Assembly: GCF_017163935.1 (NCBI RefSeq)
Contig: NZ_JABVZR010000001.1
Span: 3,100,001 to 3,164,000, forward strand
Source of the DNA: Novosphingobium terrae
Lineage (GTDB): Bacteria; Pseudomonadota; Alphaproteobacteria; Sphingomonadales; Sphingomonadaceae
Length of the DNA: 64,000 bases
Direction of reading: 5' to 3'
Positions 8,967-17,072 of the stretch are shown piece after piece. Each line of letters opens with the position of its first letter. Within the stretch, counting starts at the first letter, position 1. The notes under the pieces were generated by a model that had not been told where the DNA came from, searched no databases, and saw only the letters and a program-made list of their open reading frames with translations. The position numbers and the translations under genes were made by a program.

Positions 8967-9335
8967 ATGTTGTTCACCCTCTTCGCGACGATGGCGCTGA
9001 GCGCCTCCGCCCCCATCGACCAGCCCCTTCAGGCCATTGGCTGCCACCCGCAGCCGGGCAAGGTGATGGGCTGCGTTACCAGCAGCCATGTCGTGGCGCA
9101 GCAGCGCGCGATGGGCACCACCCCGGTGGTGGTAGCCAAGGCGGAGAACACCGCCGTCGAGCGCACCATCGCCTGCCACCCCGATCCCAGCCGCAACCGT
9201 GGCTGCTTCCGCGCCGCGCCCGCTGCGCAGGTGAAGCCAGCTCTGGCCAAGGCCAAGGCCCAGCCCGCGCAGGAAAGCGCCGAGGCTGACACCGCAACCA
9301 CGTCCCAGGGCAGCAGCCTCCCCAAGGTTGGCTGA
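8967..9335 (+). CDS. Small secreted protein of unknown function
   Basis: A 122-residue protein with a short hydrophobic N-terminus (MLFTLFATMALSASA) that should act as a signal peptide. The mature part contains two similar units, each with a CHP-x-PGK/SRN-x-GC pattern (CHPQPGKVMGC and CHPDPSRNRGC). These may form two disulfides or an internal duplication. The tail is Ala/Lys/Gln-rich. A GGAG ribosome site sits 9 bp before the ATG. I recognise no family. A leader motif shared with the carbonic anhydrase gene lies just upstream. Confidence 0.65.
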   Translation: MLFTLFATMALSASAPIDQPLQAIGCHPQPGKVMGCVTSSHVVAQQRAMGTTPVVVAKAENTAVERTIACHPDPSRNRGCFRAAPAAQVKPALAKAKAQPAQESAEADTATTSQGSSLPKVG

Positions 9336-9453
9336 TGTCCTGCCGGGCGGCGGTTAAACCGCACCGCCTCCTTCAAGCGTCGTGCCCTGACGTTAGGTGT
9401 GGCAGCGCCGCCGCCCGGCTATCTTCTCTTCCCCTTGAAAAGCGAGCGCAAGC

Positions 9454-10227
9454 GTGACACTTCGTGCCTTGATGCCTGATATCGCCGCCCCTGATGCCAT
9501 TCCCGGCTCGGCACCCTCGATCTTGCTGGTCGAGGATGACACCGCATTGCGCGTGCTGACGGCGCGCGCGCTCAAGGCCCATGGCTATGACGTGCGCACG
9601 GCCTGCAGCGGCGCGGAGATGTGGGTGGCGCTGGAAGCCGCCCCTGCCGACCTGCTGGTGCTGGACATCATGCTGCCCGGCACGAATGGCATCGAGCTGT
9701 TCCGCCGCATCCGCAAGACCAGCGAAGTGCCGATCATCTTCGTCTCCGCGCGCGGCAGCGAGGAAGACCGCGTGCTGGGCCTTGAGCTGGGCGCTGACGA
9801 TTATCTGGCCAAGCCCTTCGGCACGCGTGAGCTGATCGCGCGGATCGGCGCGGTGCTGCGCCGCGGCGGCAACAGTGGCGAGAACACCAGCGGCGAGCGC
9901 GACCTGGGCCGTCGCGATGTGGAGTTCGACGGCTGGCGCCTCTCCATGGCCCGCCACGAACTGACCGCGCCGGATGGCACCATTGTGGATCTGACGGGCG
10001 CGGAGTTCGATCTGCTCTGCACCTTCGTCAGCCAGCCGCAGCGTGTGATCGGGCGGCAGCGTCTGATCGAACTGTCGCGCACCCGCATCGGCGATTCCTC
10101 GGATCGTTCGATTGACGTGCTGGTCAGCCGTCTGCGCCGCAAGCTGACCGATACGGGCGGTACGGCTCCGCTGGTGACGGTGCGCGGCGTGGGTTACATG
10201 TTCAACCTGCCGGTCACGCGTTCTTGA
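9454..10227 (+). CDS. OmpR/PhoB-family response regulator
   Basis: A 257-residue two-component response regulator. The receiver domain (about 22-137) has the acidic pair ED(D), phospho-acceptor Asp71 in LVLDIMLPG, the conserved Ser/Thr in IFVSARG and Lys in LAKPFG. The C-terminal winged helix (about 155-255) contains LTGAEFDLLCTFVSQPQRVIGRQRL and the RSIDVLVSRLRRKL recognition region. It overlaps the histidine kinase gene by 4 bp, so the pair is translationally coupled. The start is GTG at 9454 or ATG at 9472. The signal sensed and the target genes are unknown. Confidence 0.93.
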   Translation: MTLRALMPDIAAPDAIPGSAPSILLVEDDTALRVLTARALKAHGYDVRTACSGAEMWVALEAAPADLLVLDIMLPGTNGIELFRRIRKTSEVPIIFVSARGSEEDRVLGLELGADDYLAKPFGTRELIARIGAVLRRGGNSGENTSGERDLGRRDVEFDGWRLSMARHELTAPDGTIVDLTGAEFDLLCTFVSQPQRVIGRQRLIELSRTRIGDSSDRSIDVLVSRLRRKLTDTGGTAPLVTVRGVGYMFNLPVTRS

Positions 10228-11540
10228 TCCATCGCCTGCGCCAATGGGCGGGCCATATCGGCCTGTTCGGGCGCCTGCTGGCGCTGCTGGTGCTGGTGAT
10301 GGCGGTGGATTTCGCCGCCAATGCGCTGATCTTCGAGAAAGCCAGCGACTTCGCCCTGCATCAGGAGGATGCCGCGCGTCTGGCCGAAAGGCTGGTGGTG
10401 GCCGACCAGGTGCTGGAGACCGAGCCGCTGATCTCCCGCCCCCGCGTGGCCGGGGAACTGAGCAGCGAAACGCTGAAAATCAGCTGGTCCCCGGCGCGTG
10501 AACGACCGCTGGCGGCGCTGACTCTGGCGGCGCTGCAGGGGCAGATCCTGTCCGCCCAGCCGTCTCTGGCGCAGCGCAATCTGCAACTGCACCTCTCGAC
10601 CTTTTCCGAGGACATCGGCGGATCGCTGACGCTGAGCGACGGATCGCTGGTCAGCTTTCACAACCACAGCCGCAGGGCATGGCCGCTCAAGGCCGGGCGC
10701 CTGATCTCGCTGGTGCTGCCCTCGCTGGTGCTGGTGGGGCTGGCGCTGGTGATGATGCAGGCGATCCTCCACCCGCTGCGCCGCCTTGTGCTGGCCACGC
10801 GGCGCGTCGGCACCTCGCAATCCTCCGCGCTGGAGCCTGCCGGGCCTGCCGAGGTGCGCAACCTGATTCACGCCTTCAACGCCATGCAGAGCCGCATCGA
10901 CAGCCTGCTGGCCACCGGCGCCCAGACCATGCTGGCCATCGGCCACGATCTGCGCACGCCTCTGGCCCGCCTGCATCTGCGCCTCGACGAGGCCCCGCTC
11001 GACCCCGCCGCGCGTGAGGCGATGCAGGGCGACATCGGCGAGATGCGCGACCTGCTCTCCTCGCTGCAGACCTGCGTGGAGCCGCGCAGCGCCGAGCCGC
11101 CCCGCCGCATCGATATCGCCGCCATGGTGCAGACTCTGGTGGACAATGCGCAGGATCAGGGCAGCGATGCCAGCTATGACGGGCCCGACACGCTGGTGGT
11201 GATGGGCCGTGCGGTGCCTCTGCGCCGGGCCTTGTCCAATCTGGTGACCAATGCGCTGCATTATGGCGGCAATGCCGAGGTGTCGCTGGCGGTGGTGGGC
11301 GGCCATGTCACCGTGACCATTGCGGACCATGGCCCCGGCATTCCCGAGGAAGAGCTGGCCCATGTGATCCAGCCTTTCGTGCGGTTGGATCATGCCCGGT
11401 CGCGCGATACGCCGGGCATGGGTCTGGGGCTGGCCATCGTTGAGAAGTCGCTGAGCGGTGAAGGAGCGACGGTGGTGCTGGCCAATCGCGAAGGCGGTGG
11501 GCTGGTGGCGACGGTGACTTTGGCCGGTGGGGCCTGTTAG
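10224..11540 (+). CDS. Membrane sensor histidine kinase
   Basis: A 438-residue inner-membrane kinase partner of the preceding regulator. Transmembrane helices lie at about 14-36 and 161-182 and bracket a periplasmic sensor of about 120 residues. A HAMP-like linker leads to the H box AIGHDLRTPLARL (His241), N box NLVTNALHYGG, G1 DHGPGIPEEE and G2 GMGLGLAIVEK. Translation begins at TTG whose last two bases are part of the regulator's TGA stop. The EnvZ-like layout and short periplasmic domain are seen; the stimulus is unknown. Confidence 0.92.
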   Translation: MIHRLRQWAGHIGLFGRLLALLVLVMAVDFAANALIFEKASDFALHQEDAARLAERLVVADQVLETEPLISRPRVAGELSSETLKISWSPARERPLAALTLAALQGQILSAQPSLAQRNLQLHLSTFSEDIGGSLTLSDGSLVSFHNHSRRAWPLKAGRLISLVLPSLVLVGLALVMMQAILHPLRRLVLATRRVGTSQSSALEPAGPAEVRNLIHAFNAMQSRIDSLLATGAQTMLAIGHDLRTPLARLHLRLDEAPLDPAAREAMQGDIGEMRDLLSSLQTCVEPRSAEPPRRIDIAAMVQTLVDNAQDQGSDASYDGPDTLVVMGRAVPLRRALSNLVTNALHYGGNAEVSLAVVGGHVTVTIADHGPGIPEEELAHVIQPFVRLDHARSRDTPGMGLGLAIVEKSLSGEGATVVLANREGGGLVATVTLAGGAC

Positions 11541-11564
11541 AAGGTTAAAGCGGGCCTCCGGCGG

Positions 11565-11660
11565 GCAAAGGGCCATCGCCCTTTGCAATCCCTTTCTTGT
11601 CTGCCTTGCGTTACAGGTTCGGCGTTAGGTGTTGGCTGTTTCAAATCGCTTCGCGACACA
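11565..11660. repeat. Hairpin and degenerate left half of the dispersed repeat
   Basis: A 9-bp stem with a CATC loop (GCAAAGGGC / GCCCTTTGC, 11565-11586) follows the kinase stop and is a plausible terminator. The next bases (CTTGTCTGCCTTGCGTTACAGGTTCGGCGTTAG) resemble the block TTGTCTACGTTGCGCATCGGGTTCGGCCTTG after the left hairpin of the repeat family. I read this as a diverged left half whose right end is at 12601-12748. Confidence 0.5.
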
Positions 11661-11802
11661 GAGGTGAGTTGAAAGGGTGAATAGCACTCGGGTGTTTTTC
11701 ACGAATGCTCCCAGGAATTCGTCATCCCGCGCCTGTCTTTTCAGCACGCTTGTAGCTGTCACACATTTGAGCTTTACTCTTGGCAAGACAAGGGGATGAC
11801 GA

Positions 11803-12474
11803 ATGCGAAGCTGGATCGTTGCCGCGGGTATTTTGATGATTCCGGGAATCGCTTTCGCTCAACAACCATCCAAAAATGCTTTGGCCAGCCTGGGCATCAA
11901 GATGGTCGAGCCGATGACGGCAAAGGAACTGGCTGACACCAAACTCCGCATTGATGCCGAGCTGGTGAAATCCGGCGCAGCCGCATTCTTCGATAACGTC
12001 AGCGACGCAAATGGCGGCAAGGCCCGGCACCGGGCGTCTGGTCTGGTGTGCGCTCTTGGCAAAAAGGGGCAGCGCGTCCTTACAGCTTCGGTGGACCAGG
12101 CATCGTGCGAAACCAAAGATGGCAGCACGATCTATGAAAGAACCGTGGAAAAGGCACCCGAAGGCGCGACCCTCGAAACGGTTGCCGCAAAAGCTCTGGC
12201 CGACGCGCGGAGAGAGCCGGGGTATGCCGCCGCGACCGGCGTATCGATCACCGGGCACCCCAGACCGGGGTCTGGTCTGCCAGACCATCAGACTCTGCGC
12301 TTTCTAAGCCGAATTGACGGGCACGAACGCGTTAGTCGCCTTCAAATAGGCATTGTGCGGGGCTGGGTCCTCACAGAACGTCAGGAAACCCCAAAAACAA
12401 ACGCGCAGCCCTCGGGCATGGGCGACGTTTTGGCCGAAGCCACGTTCGGCACGGGAATGACCACGCAACAGTAG
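11803..12474 (+). CDS. Secreted protein of unknown function
   Basis: A 223-residue protein with a clear signal peptide (MRSWIVAAGILMIPGIAFA, cleavage before QQ). The mature part is mixed alpha/beta in appearance, with two cysteines (in GLVCALGKK and QASCETKD) that could form a disulfide. No catalytic motif or known family is evident. Base composition is less GC-rich than the flanking genes, and repeat remnants lie on both sides, as for the lipoprotein gene at 1817. It may be an accessory cargo gene. The ATG start is supported by the signal peptide; the ribosome site is weak. Confidence 0.6.
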   Translation: MRSWIVAAGILMIPGIAFAQQPSKNALASLGIKMVEPMTAKELADTKLRIDAELVKSGAAAFFDNVSDANGGKARHRASGLVCALGKKGQRVLTASVDQASCETKDGSTIYERTVEKAPEGATLETVAAKALADARREPGYAAATGVSITGHPRPGSGLPDHQTLRFLSRIDGHERVSRLQIGIVRGWVLTERQETPKTNAQPSGMGDVLAEATFGTGMTTQQ

Positions 12475-12600
12475 GTGCGAAGCCCCCTTCCCAAGGCCTG
12501 CGACGACCACTAGCGGGGGCGATGACTGCCACGCCACATGGCGTCGGCAAGGCAGAAGCGGGATGCCCGCTTCCGCTTCATCCTGACGAAAACCCGAGCC

Positions 12601-12748
12601 GGCCTTGGCGCCGCAGGCAGGCTTATGCCTGCACGTCAAACCACGCCAGCGATGGCAGCACATCTGCCCCGGGAACCCGCAACAAACGCCACAAACAAGG
12701 CGCACACGCCGCCATATAAAGGGAGCGCGAGGGCGATGGCCCTCGCAT
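12601..12748. repeat. Degenerate right half of the dispersed repeat
   Basis: It contains the central hairpin (CCGCAGGCA ... TGCCTGC) and ends with GGGAGC plus the hairpin GCGAGGGC-GATG-GCCCTCGC (12727-12746). This matches the right end of full copies, while the stretch between is diverged. The gap 12475-12935 therefore holds this element and a leader motif, but no gene I can support. Confidence 0.65.
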
Positions 12749-12803
12749 TATATTCTTAATTTCCCTAAAATTTCAAAACACTAACTCCATACCGCACCGC
12801 AGC

Positions 12804-12857
12804 AACACTTCCTTACACATCAGCGGATCGCGGGCAAAACACGCACCCTAAATTCAT
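12804..12857 (+). promoter_or_regulatory. Conserved leader motif, copy B
   Basis: AACACTTCCTTACAC ... GGGCAAAACACGCA ... ATTCAT parallels 8887-8945. It lies about 80 bp before the carbonic anhydrase start. The shared order of blocks suggests a common promoter or regulator site. Function is unproven. Confidence 0.35.
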
Positions 12858-12935
12858 GGACAAGGCTCGGGTGGGAGTACCCCATTTCCCCTCTCATTCG
12901 GGCCGCCCCATTGATAACAAACAAGAGGTGCTACC

Positions 12936-13631
12936 ATGAACGACCTCATCGGCCGCGTGTTCAGCTTCGAAAAGACCACTTTCCCCCAGAGCGGCGAGCT
13001 GTTCGCCAAGCTCACCAGCGAAGGGCAGGAGCCCAAGGCGCTGATGATCTCCTGCGCGGATTCGCGCATCGTGCCCGAGCAGATCCTGCAGGCCCAGCCC
13101 GGCGATCTGTTCGTCTGCCGCAACGCGGGCAACATGGTGCCCCCCTTCGCCACGATGAACGGCGGCGTGTCCTCCACGGTGGAATATGCCGTGGTGGCGC
13201 TGGGCGTGCGTGACATCATCGTCTGCGGCCACTCGGACTGCGGCGCGATGAAGGCGCTGTCCAACCCCGTCGGTCTGGAGGCCATGCCCAATGTCGCCGC
13301 CTGGCTGCGCCATGGTTCGGCTGCCGAGCACATCGTCACCACCACCTCGCCGCATCTGCATGACAAGGCCCGCGTGCGCGCCGTCAGCCTTGAGAACATC
13401 ATCGCCCAGATCGCGCATCTGCGCACCCATCCTTCGGTGGCCGCCGCCATCGCCAAGGGCGAGATGGCGCTGCATGGCTGGTTCGTGGACATCCACGCCG
13501 GGCAGGTGCTGGGTCTGGACGGCGACACCGGCCAGTTCGTGCCCCTGCGCGAAGACCAGCCGCTGCCCGTGGCCCTGCATGCCGCCCGCCGCATCGCGAC
13601 CGACGCCCAATTGGCGGAAGCCGCTGAATGA
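12936..13631 (+). CDS. Beta-class carbonic anhydrase
   Basis: A 231-residue cytosolic zinc enzyme that interconverts CO2 and bicarbonate. Zinc ligands Cys40 (ISCADSR), His99 and Cys102 (GHSDCGAM) and the Asp42-Arg44 dyad are present. Length and the RNAGNMVPP segment fit the plant/bacterial beta class. A good ribosome site (AGAGGTG) precedes the ATG. The stop overlaps the start of a SulP transporter (ATGA), so the two are translationally coupled and probably act together in bicarbonate supply or pH balance. Confidence 0.96.
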   Translation: MNDLIGRVFSFEKTTFPQSGELFAKLTSEGQEPKALMISCADSRIVPEQILQAQPGDLFVCRNAGNMVPPFATMNGGVSSTVEYAVVALGVRDIIVCGHSDCGAMKALSNPVGLEAMPNVAAWLRHGSAAEHIVTTTSPHLHDKARVRAVSLENIIAQIAHLRTHPSVAAAIAKGEMALHGWFVDIHAGQVLGLDGDTGQFVPLREDQPLPVALHAARRIATDAQLAEAAE

Positions 13632-15178
13632 GCGGGCCCTCCGCCCCCTCCGCATCAACGAAGCCCGGCATGAAAGTGCCGGGCCTTTCGGTGCGTGACC
13701 TCACCGCATCCATCGTGGTGTTTCTGGTGGCCATGCCCTTGTGCATGGGCATCGCCATCGCCTCTGGCGTGCCGCCCGAAAAGGGCCTCGTCACCGGCAT
13801 CATCGGCGGCATCGTCGTCGGCATGCTGGCCGGTTCGCCGTTGCAGGTCAGCGGGCCTGCGGCGGGTCTGGCCGTCATCATCTTCGAATTTGTGCGCGAT
13901 CACGGGCTTTCGGCGCTGGGGCCGATGCTGGTTCTGGCGGGCGTGATCCAGTTCGTGGCCGGAGTGGCGCGTCTGGGCGGATTGTTCCGCGCGGTTTCGC
14001 CTGCCGTGGTGCATGGCATGCTGGCGGGCATTGGCGCGCTGATCGTGGCGGGCCAGTTCCACATCCTGTTCGACGCCAAGCCGATGTCGAACGGGCTGGC
14101 CAACCTCTCGGCGATGCCGGGCCGCGTGCTGGGCCTGAACTTCTCCGACATGCATTCCACCGAGATCGCGCTGGGCCTCGGCCTGCTGACCATCGCGGTG
14201 ATGCTGGGCTGGGAAAAGCTGCGCCCTGCCTCGCTGAAGCTGGTTCCGGGCGCGCTGCTGGGCGTGGTTGCCGCCACGGCGGTTGCCGCCTCGCTGGGGC
14301 TGCAGGTCGCGCGCATCAGCGTGCCGGAATCGATCTCGGCGGCCTTTGCCATGCCGGGCGCGGACTTCTTCGCCCCGATCCTCGCCAATCCCGCGATCGC
14401 CACCGCCGCCATCGCCATCGCCTTTATCGCCAGCGCGGAAACGCTGCTGTCGGCGGCGGCTGTGGACCGTATGCATGACGGCGTGCGCACCGATTACAAC
14501 AAGGAGCTGCGCGCGCAGGGCGTGGGCAATCTGCTCTGCGGTCTGGTCGGCGCCCTCCCGATGACCGGCGTGATCGTGCGTTCCTCCGCCAATGTGCAGG
14601 CTGGGGCCCAGACCCGCGCCTCGGCGATCTTGCATGGCGTGTGGATTCTCGGCCTTGTCGCGCTGCTCCCCTGGGTGCTGCGTGAGGTGCCCATGGCCGC
14701 GCTGGGCGGCATCCTTGTGGTGACGGGCTGGCGCCTGATCAGCCTCAAGCATGTGCGCCATCTCTTCGAGAACTACGGCCCCGTGCCCGCCGGCATCTGG
14801 GCCGCCACCTTCGCGCTGGTGATCACCACCGATCTGCTGACCGGCGTGCTGGTGGGCCTTGGCCTCTCGCTGATCGAGGTTGTGCCGCATATCTCGCGCC
14901 TCAAGCTGGGGATCGAGCATGGCACGGCGCCTGAAGGCGAGGCGCGTCTGGTCCGCCTCTCCGGCGCGGCCACCTTCCTCACCCTGCCGCGCCTGACCCG
15001 CGCGCTGGAGGATGTGCCCGCCGACAAGCCCGTCCACCTCGACCTCGATTCCCTCGCCGGGCTCGACCACACCAGCGCCGAAATGCTTGGCGAATGGCTG
15101 GGTCGCCGCCGCCGCGCGGGGCTGGCCGCCTCGGTCAGCGGGCGCGAGGAGATGGTGCGGACCTTTGCCCATGCATGA
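13628..15178 (+). CDS. SulP-family anion transporter with short STAS domain, probable bicarbonate transporter
   Basis: A 516-residue inner-membrane transporter of the SulP/SLC26 family. It has 10 or more membrane segments, the family signature near 65-80 (SPLQVSGPAAGLAVIIFEFV) and a reduced C-terminal STAS-like domain (about 430-516, LDLDSLAGLDHTSAEML). SulP proteins move sulfate, bicarbonate or other anions. The 4-bp overlap with a carbonic anhydrase gene favours bicarbonate, as in BicA-type or SulP-carbonic anhydrase fusions. The substrate is inferred from context only. Confidence 0.88.
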   Translation: MSGPSAPSASTKPGMKVPGLSVRDLTASIVVFLVAMPLCMGIAIASGVPPEKGLVTGIIGGIVVGMLAGSPLQVSGPAAGLAVIIFEFVRDHGLSALGPMLVLAGVIQFVAGVARLGGLFRAVSPAVVHGMLAGIGALIVAGQFHILFDAKPMSNGLANLSAMPGRVLGLNFSDMHSTEIALGLGLLTIAVMLGWEKLRPASLKLVPGALLGVVAATAVAASLGLQVARISVPESISAAFAMPGADFFAPILANPAIATAAIAIAFIASAETLLSAAAVDRMHDGVRTDYNKELRAQGVGNLLCGLVGALPMTGVIVRSSANVQAGAQTRASAILHGVWILGLVALLPWVLREVPMAALGGILVVTGWRLISLKHVRHLFENYGPVPAGIWAATFALVITTDLLTGVLVGLGLSLIEVVPHISRLKLGIEHGTAPEGEARLVRLSGAATFLTLPRLTRALEDVPADKPVHLDLDSLAGLDHTSAEMLGEWLGRRRRAGLAASVSGREEMVRTFAHA

Positions 15179-15290
15179 AGCATCGTGCGGAAAAGTGGGA
15201 ACCGGTTTTTCGCAAGAACGATGCGACAACATATTGAAATTTCAGAGCTGAACCCGGCACGGCTTATGACCTGCGTCTGAGCCGTCTCGC

Positions 15291-15338
15291 AACTCAAGGC
15301 CATCCCCGCCAGTCCGGGGGTGGCCTTTTTTTTGAGTT
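15291..15338 (+). terminator. Rho-independent terminator after the SulP gene
   Basis: An 11-bp stem with one wobble (GGCCATCCCCG / CGGGGGTGGCC) is followed by eight T residues. Flanking AACTCAA and TTGAGTT extend the pairing. It lies 120 bp beyond the SulP stop. Confidence 0.85.
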
Positions 15339-15339
15339 C

Positions 15340-15440
15340 GAAGGGAATGACGCCGGAGGCGTTACGCCCCCCGGCACCCCCGTTACATCTCCCGGCGATA
15401 TGGTGTGTAGCGCGGTAACCCTGCGCCCTGCCTTTTCGTC
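15340..15440. repeat. Degenerate end of the dispersed repeat, inverted orientation
   Basis: The hairpin-like GCCGGAGGCGTTACGCCCCCCGGC is followed by ACCCCCGTTACATCTCCCGGCGATA. This corresponds to the GCTCCCATGACGTCTCCCGACGATA end of the inverted copy at 34893. The remaining part of the 15179-15558 gap shows no gene; an AT-richer stretch at 15465-15505 may hold the promoter of the small gene that follows. Confidence 0.5.
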
Positions 15441-15558
15441 AGGCTTTTAGCAGTTCCCTAAGGGGCAGCTTGAGATAAGCCACCAAAATGGCTCTATTTA
15501 AAATGAAAGCTGAAACCAAATCCGATTAAATGAGTTAGAAGCTGTAGAGGAGGTTCTT

Positions 15559-15741
15559 ATGCCCGATCGAAAAGCCGTCAGAACACTCATTGGAAGTTCA
15601 AAAACCTCCATTGACGGGAATTTCATTCTCCCGCGCTCTGAACGCAAAATTGGCCAGGACGCCGGCGCCCTTGAGCATCTGGGCACCAGCGATCTCAGCA
15701 TCTCCGCCGCCATGCGCCATTATATGAACTTCCGAAAATAA
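15559..15741 (+). CDS. Small hypothetical protein, 60 residues
   Basis: A short basic protein (DRKAVRTLIGSSKTSIDGNF...) with no membrane segment and no cysteines. The case for a real gene is the strong ribosome site AGAGGAGG (15546-15553), 5 bp before the ATG, and an AT-rich upstream stretch suited to a promoter. I recognise no family. It could be a small regulatory or stress protein, but nothing in the sequence shows this. It converges on the pca operon. Confidence 0.6.
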   Translation: MPDRKAVRTLIGSSKTSIDGNFILPRSERKIGQDAGALEHLGTSDLSISAAMRHYMNFRK

Positions 15742-15806
15742 CGTGGCGGGAAGCAGGCGGTGAATGATCCGAAATGATCCGATCATCCTGTTACGCTGAC
15801 CGCACC

Positions 15807-15832
15807 ATGGCCGCCGGATAAACCGGCGACCA
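15807..15832. terminator. Hairpin between the small gene and pcaF
   Basis: A perfect 6-bp stem (CGCCGG / CCGGCG, loop ATAAA) is extended by ATGG/CCAT after one mismatch. It sits between converging genes and probably acts in both directions. There is no clear T-run. Confidence 0.5.
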
Positions 15833-15849
15833 TCATCCCGCAAAAGCGT

Positions 15850-17058
15850 TCAGACCCGCTCGACCGCCAGCGCCAGACCGATGCCGACGCCCACGCAAAG
15901 CGTCGCCAGCCCGCGTTTGCCGCCAGTCTTCTCCAACTGATGCACCAAAGTCAGCGCAAGGCGCGCGCCCGACATGCCCAGCGGATGGCCCAACGCGATG
16001 GCACCGCCATTGGCATTCACCTGCGGCGCATCGTCGGCCAGCCCCAGATCGCGCATCACCGCCAGTGACTGGCTGGCAAAGGCCTCATTCAGCTCGATGG
16101 CGTCGAAGTCATGGATACTCAGGCCCAGCTTCGCCAGCAGCTTGCGCGTGGCCGGGATCGGGCCGATGCCCATCACCCGCGGCTCCACGCCCGCCGAGGC
16201 AAGGCCCAGAATGCGCGCGCGCGGCGTCAGCCCATGGGCCTTCACCGCCGCCTCGCTGGCGATGATCAAAGCCGCCGCGCCATCGTTGATGCCCGAGGCA
16301 TTGCCCGCCGTCACCGTGCCCGAAGGCCCGAACAAGGGCTTCAGACCGGAAAGCGCCTCAAGCGTGGTGTCGGCACGCGGATGTTCGTCCTGCGTGACCT
16401 GCATCACCTCACCGCGCTTGCGGCCCGGCACGCTGACCGGCACGATCTCCTCGGCATGGAAGCCAGAGGCCTGCGCCGCCGCCGTGCGCTGCTGGCTACG
16501 CAGCGCAAAGGCATCCTGATCCGCGCGGCATATGCCGTAATCCTCGGCGACATTCTCGCCGGTGCGCGGCATGGTCTCGGTGCCATAGGCGGCATTGAGC
16601 GCGGGATTGACGAAGCGCCAGCCCATCGTCGTGTCTTCCAGCGTCTGGGCGCGCCCGAAGGCGGTGTCCGACTTGCCCATCACGAAAGGCGCGCGGGTCA
16701 TGCTTTCCACGCCGCCCGCAAAGGCCAGATCCATCTCGCCAAGGCGGATGGCGCGGGCCGCCTGCCCCACCGCCTCAAGCCCGGAGGCGCAGAGGCGATT
16801 GAGCGTCACGCCCGGCACGGTAGAGGGCAGGCCCGCCAGCAGCAGGCTCATGCGCGCGACATTGCGGTTGTCCTCGCCCGACTGGTTGGCACAGCCATAG
16901 AAAACTTCCTCGATGGCAGCAGGATCGAGGCCCGGGTTGCGCTCCAGCAGGGCTTTCAAGGGCACCGCACCCAGATCGTCGGCACGGATGCGGGAGAGGC
17001 CGCCATTGTAACGGCCGATGGGCGTGCGGATGGCGTCGCAGATAAAGGCTTCGGTCAT
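15850..17058 (-). CDS. pcaF: 3-oxoadipyl-CoA thiolase
   Basis: A 402-residue thiolase for the last step of the beta-ketoadipate pathway, which cleaves 3-oxoadipyl-CoA to succinyl-CoA and acetyl-CoA. The acylated cysteine lies in [18 protein letters not shown] (about residue 90), with the NEAFASQ and [16 protein letters not shown] motifs and the second active cysteine in LCVGVGIG. The 402-residue length and the [15 protein letters not shown] start match PcaF/PaaJ rather than the shorter acetoacetyl-CoA thiolases. It is the third gene after pcaI and pcaJ (14-bp gap, AAAGGA ribosome site), which supports the assignment. Confidence 0.92.
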   Translation of the reverse strand: MTEAFICDAIRTPIGRYNGGLSRIRADDLGAVPLKALLERNPGLDPAAIEEVFYGCANQSGEDNRNVARMSLLLAGLPSTVPGVTLNRLCASGLEAVGQAARAIRLGEMDLAFAGGVESMTRAPFVMGKSDTAFGRAQTLEDTTMGWRFVNPALNAAYGTETMPRTGENVAEDYGICRADQDAFALRSQQRTAAAQASGFHAEEIVPVSVPGRKRGEVMQVTQDEHPRADTTLEALSGLKPLFGPSGTVTAGNASGINDGAAALIIASEAAVKAHGLTPRARILGLASAGVEPRVMGIGPIPATRKLLAKLGLSIHDFDAIELNEAFASQSLAVMRDLGLADDAPQVNANGGAIALGHPLGMSGARLALTLVHQLEKTGGKRGLATLCVGVGIGLALAVERV

Positions 17059-17072
17059 GTCGGAATGTCCTT

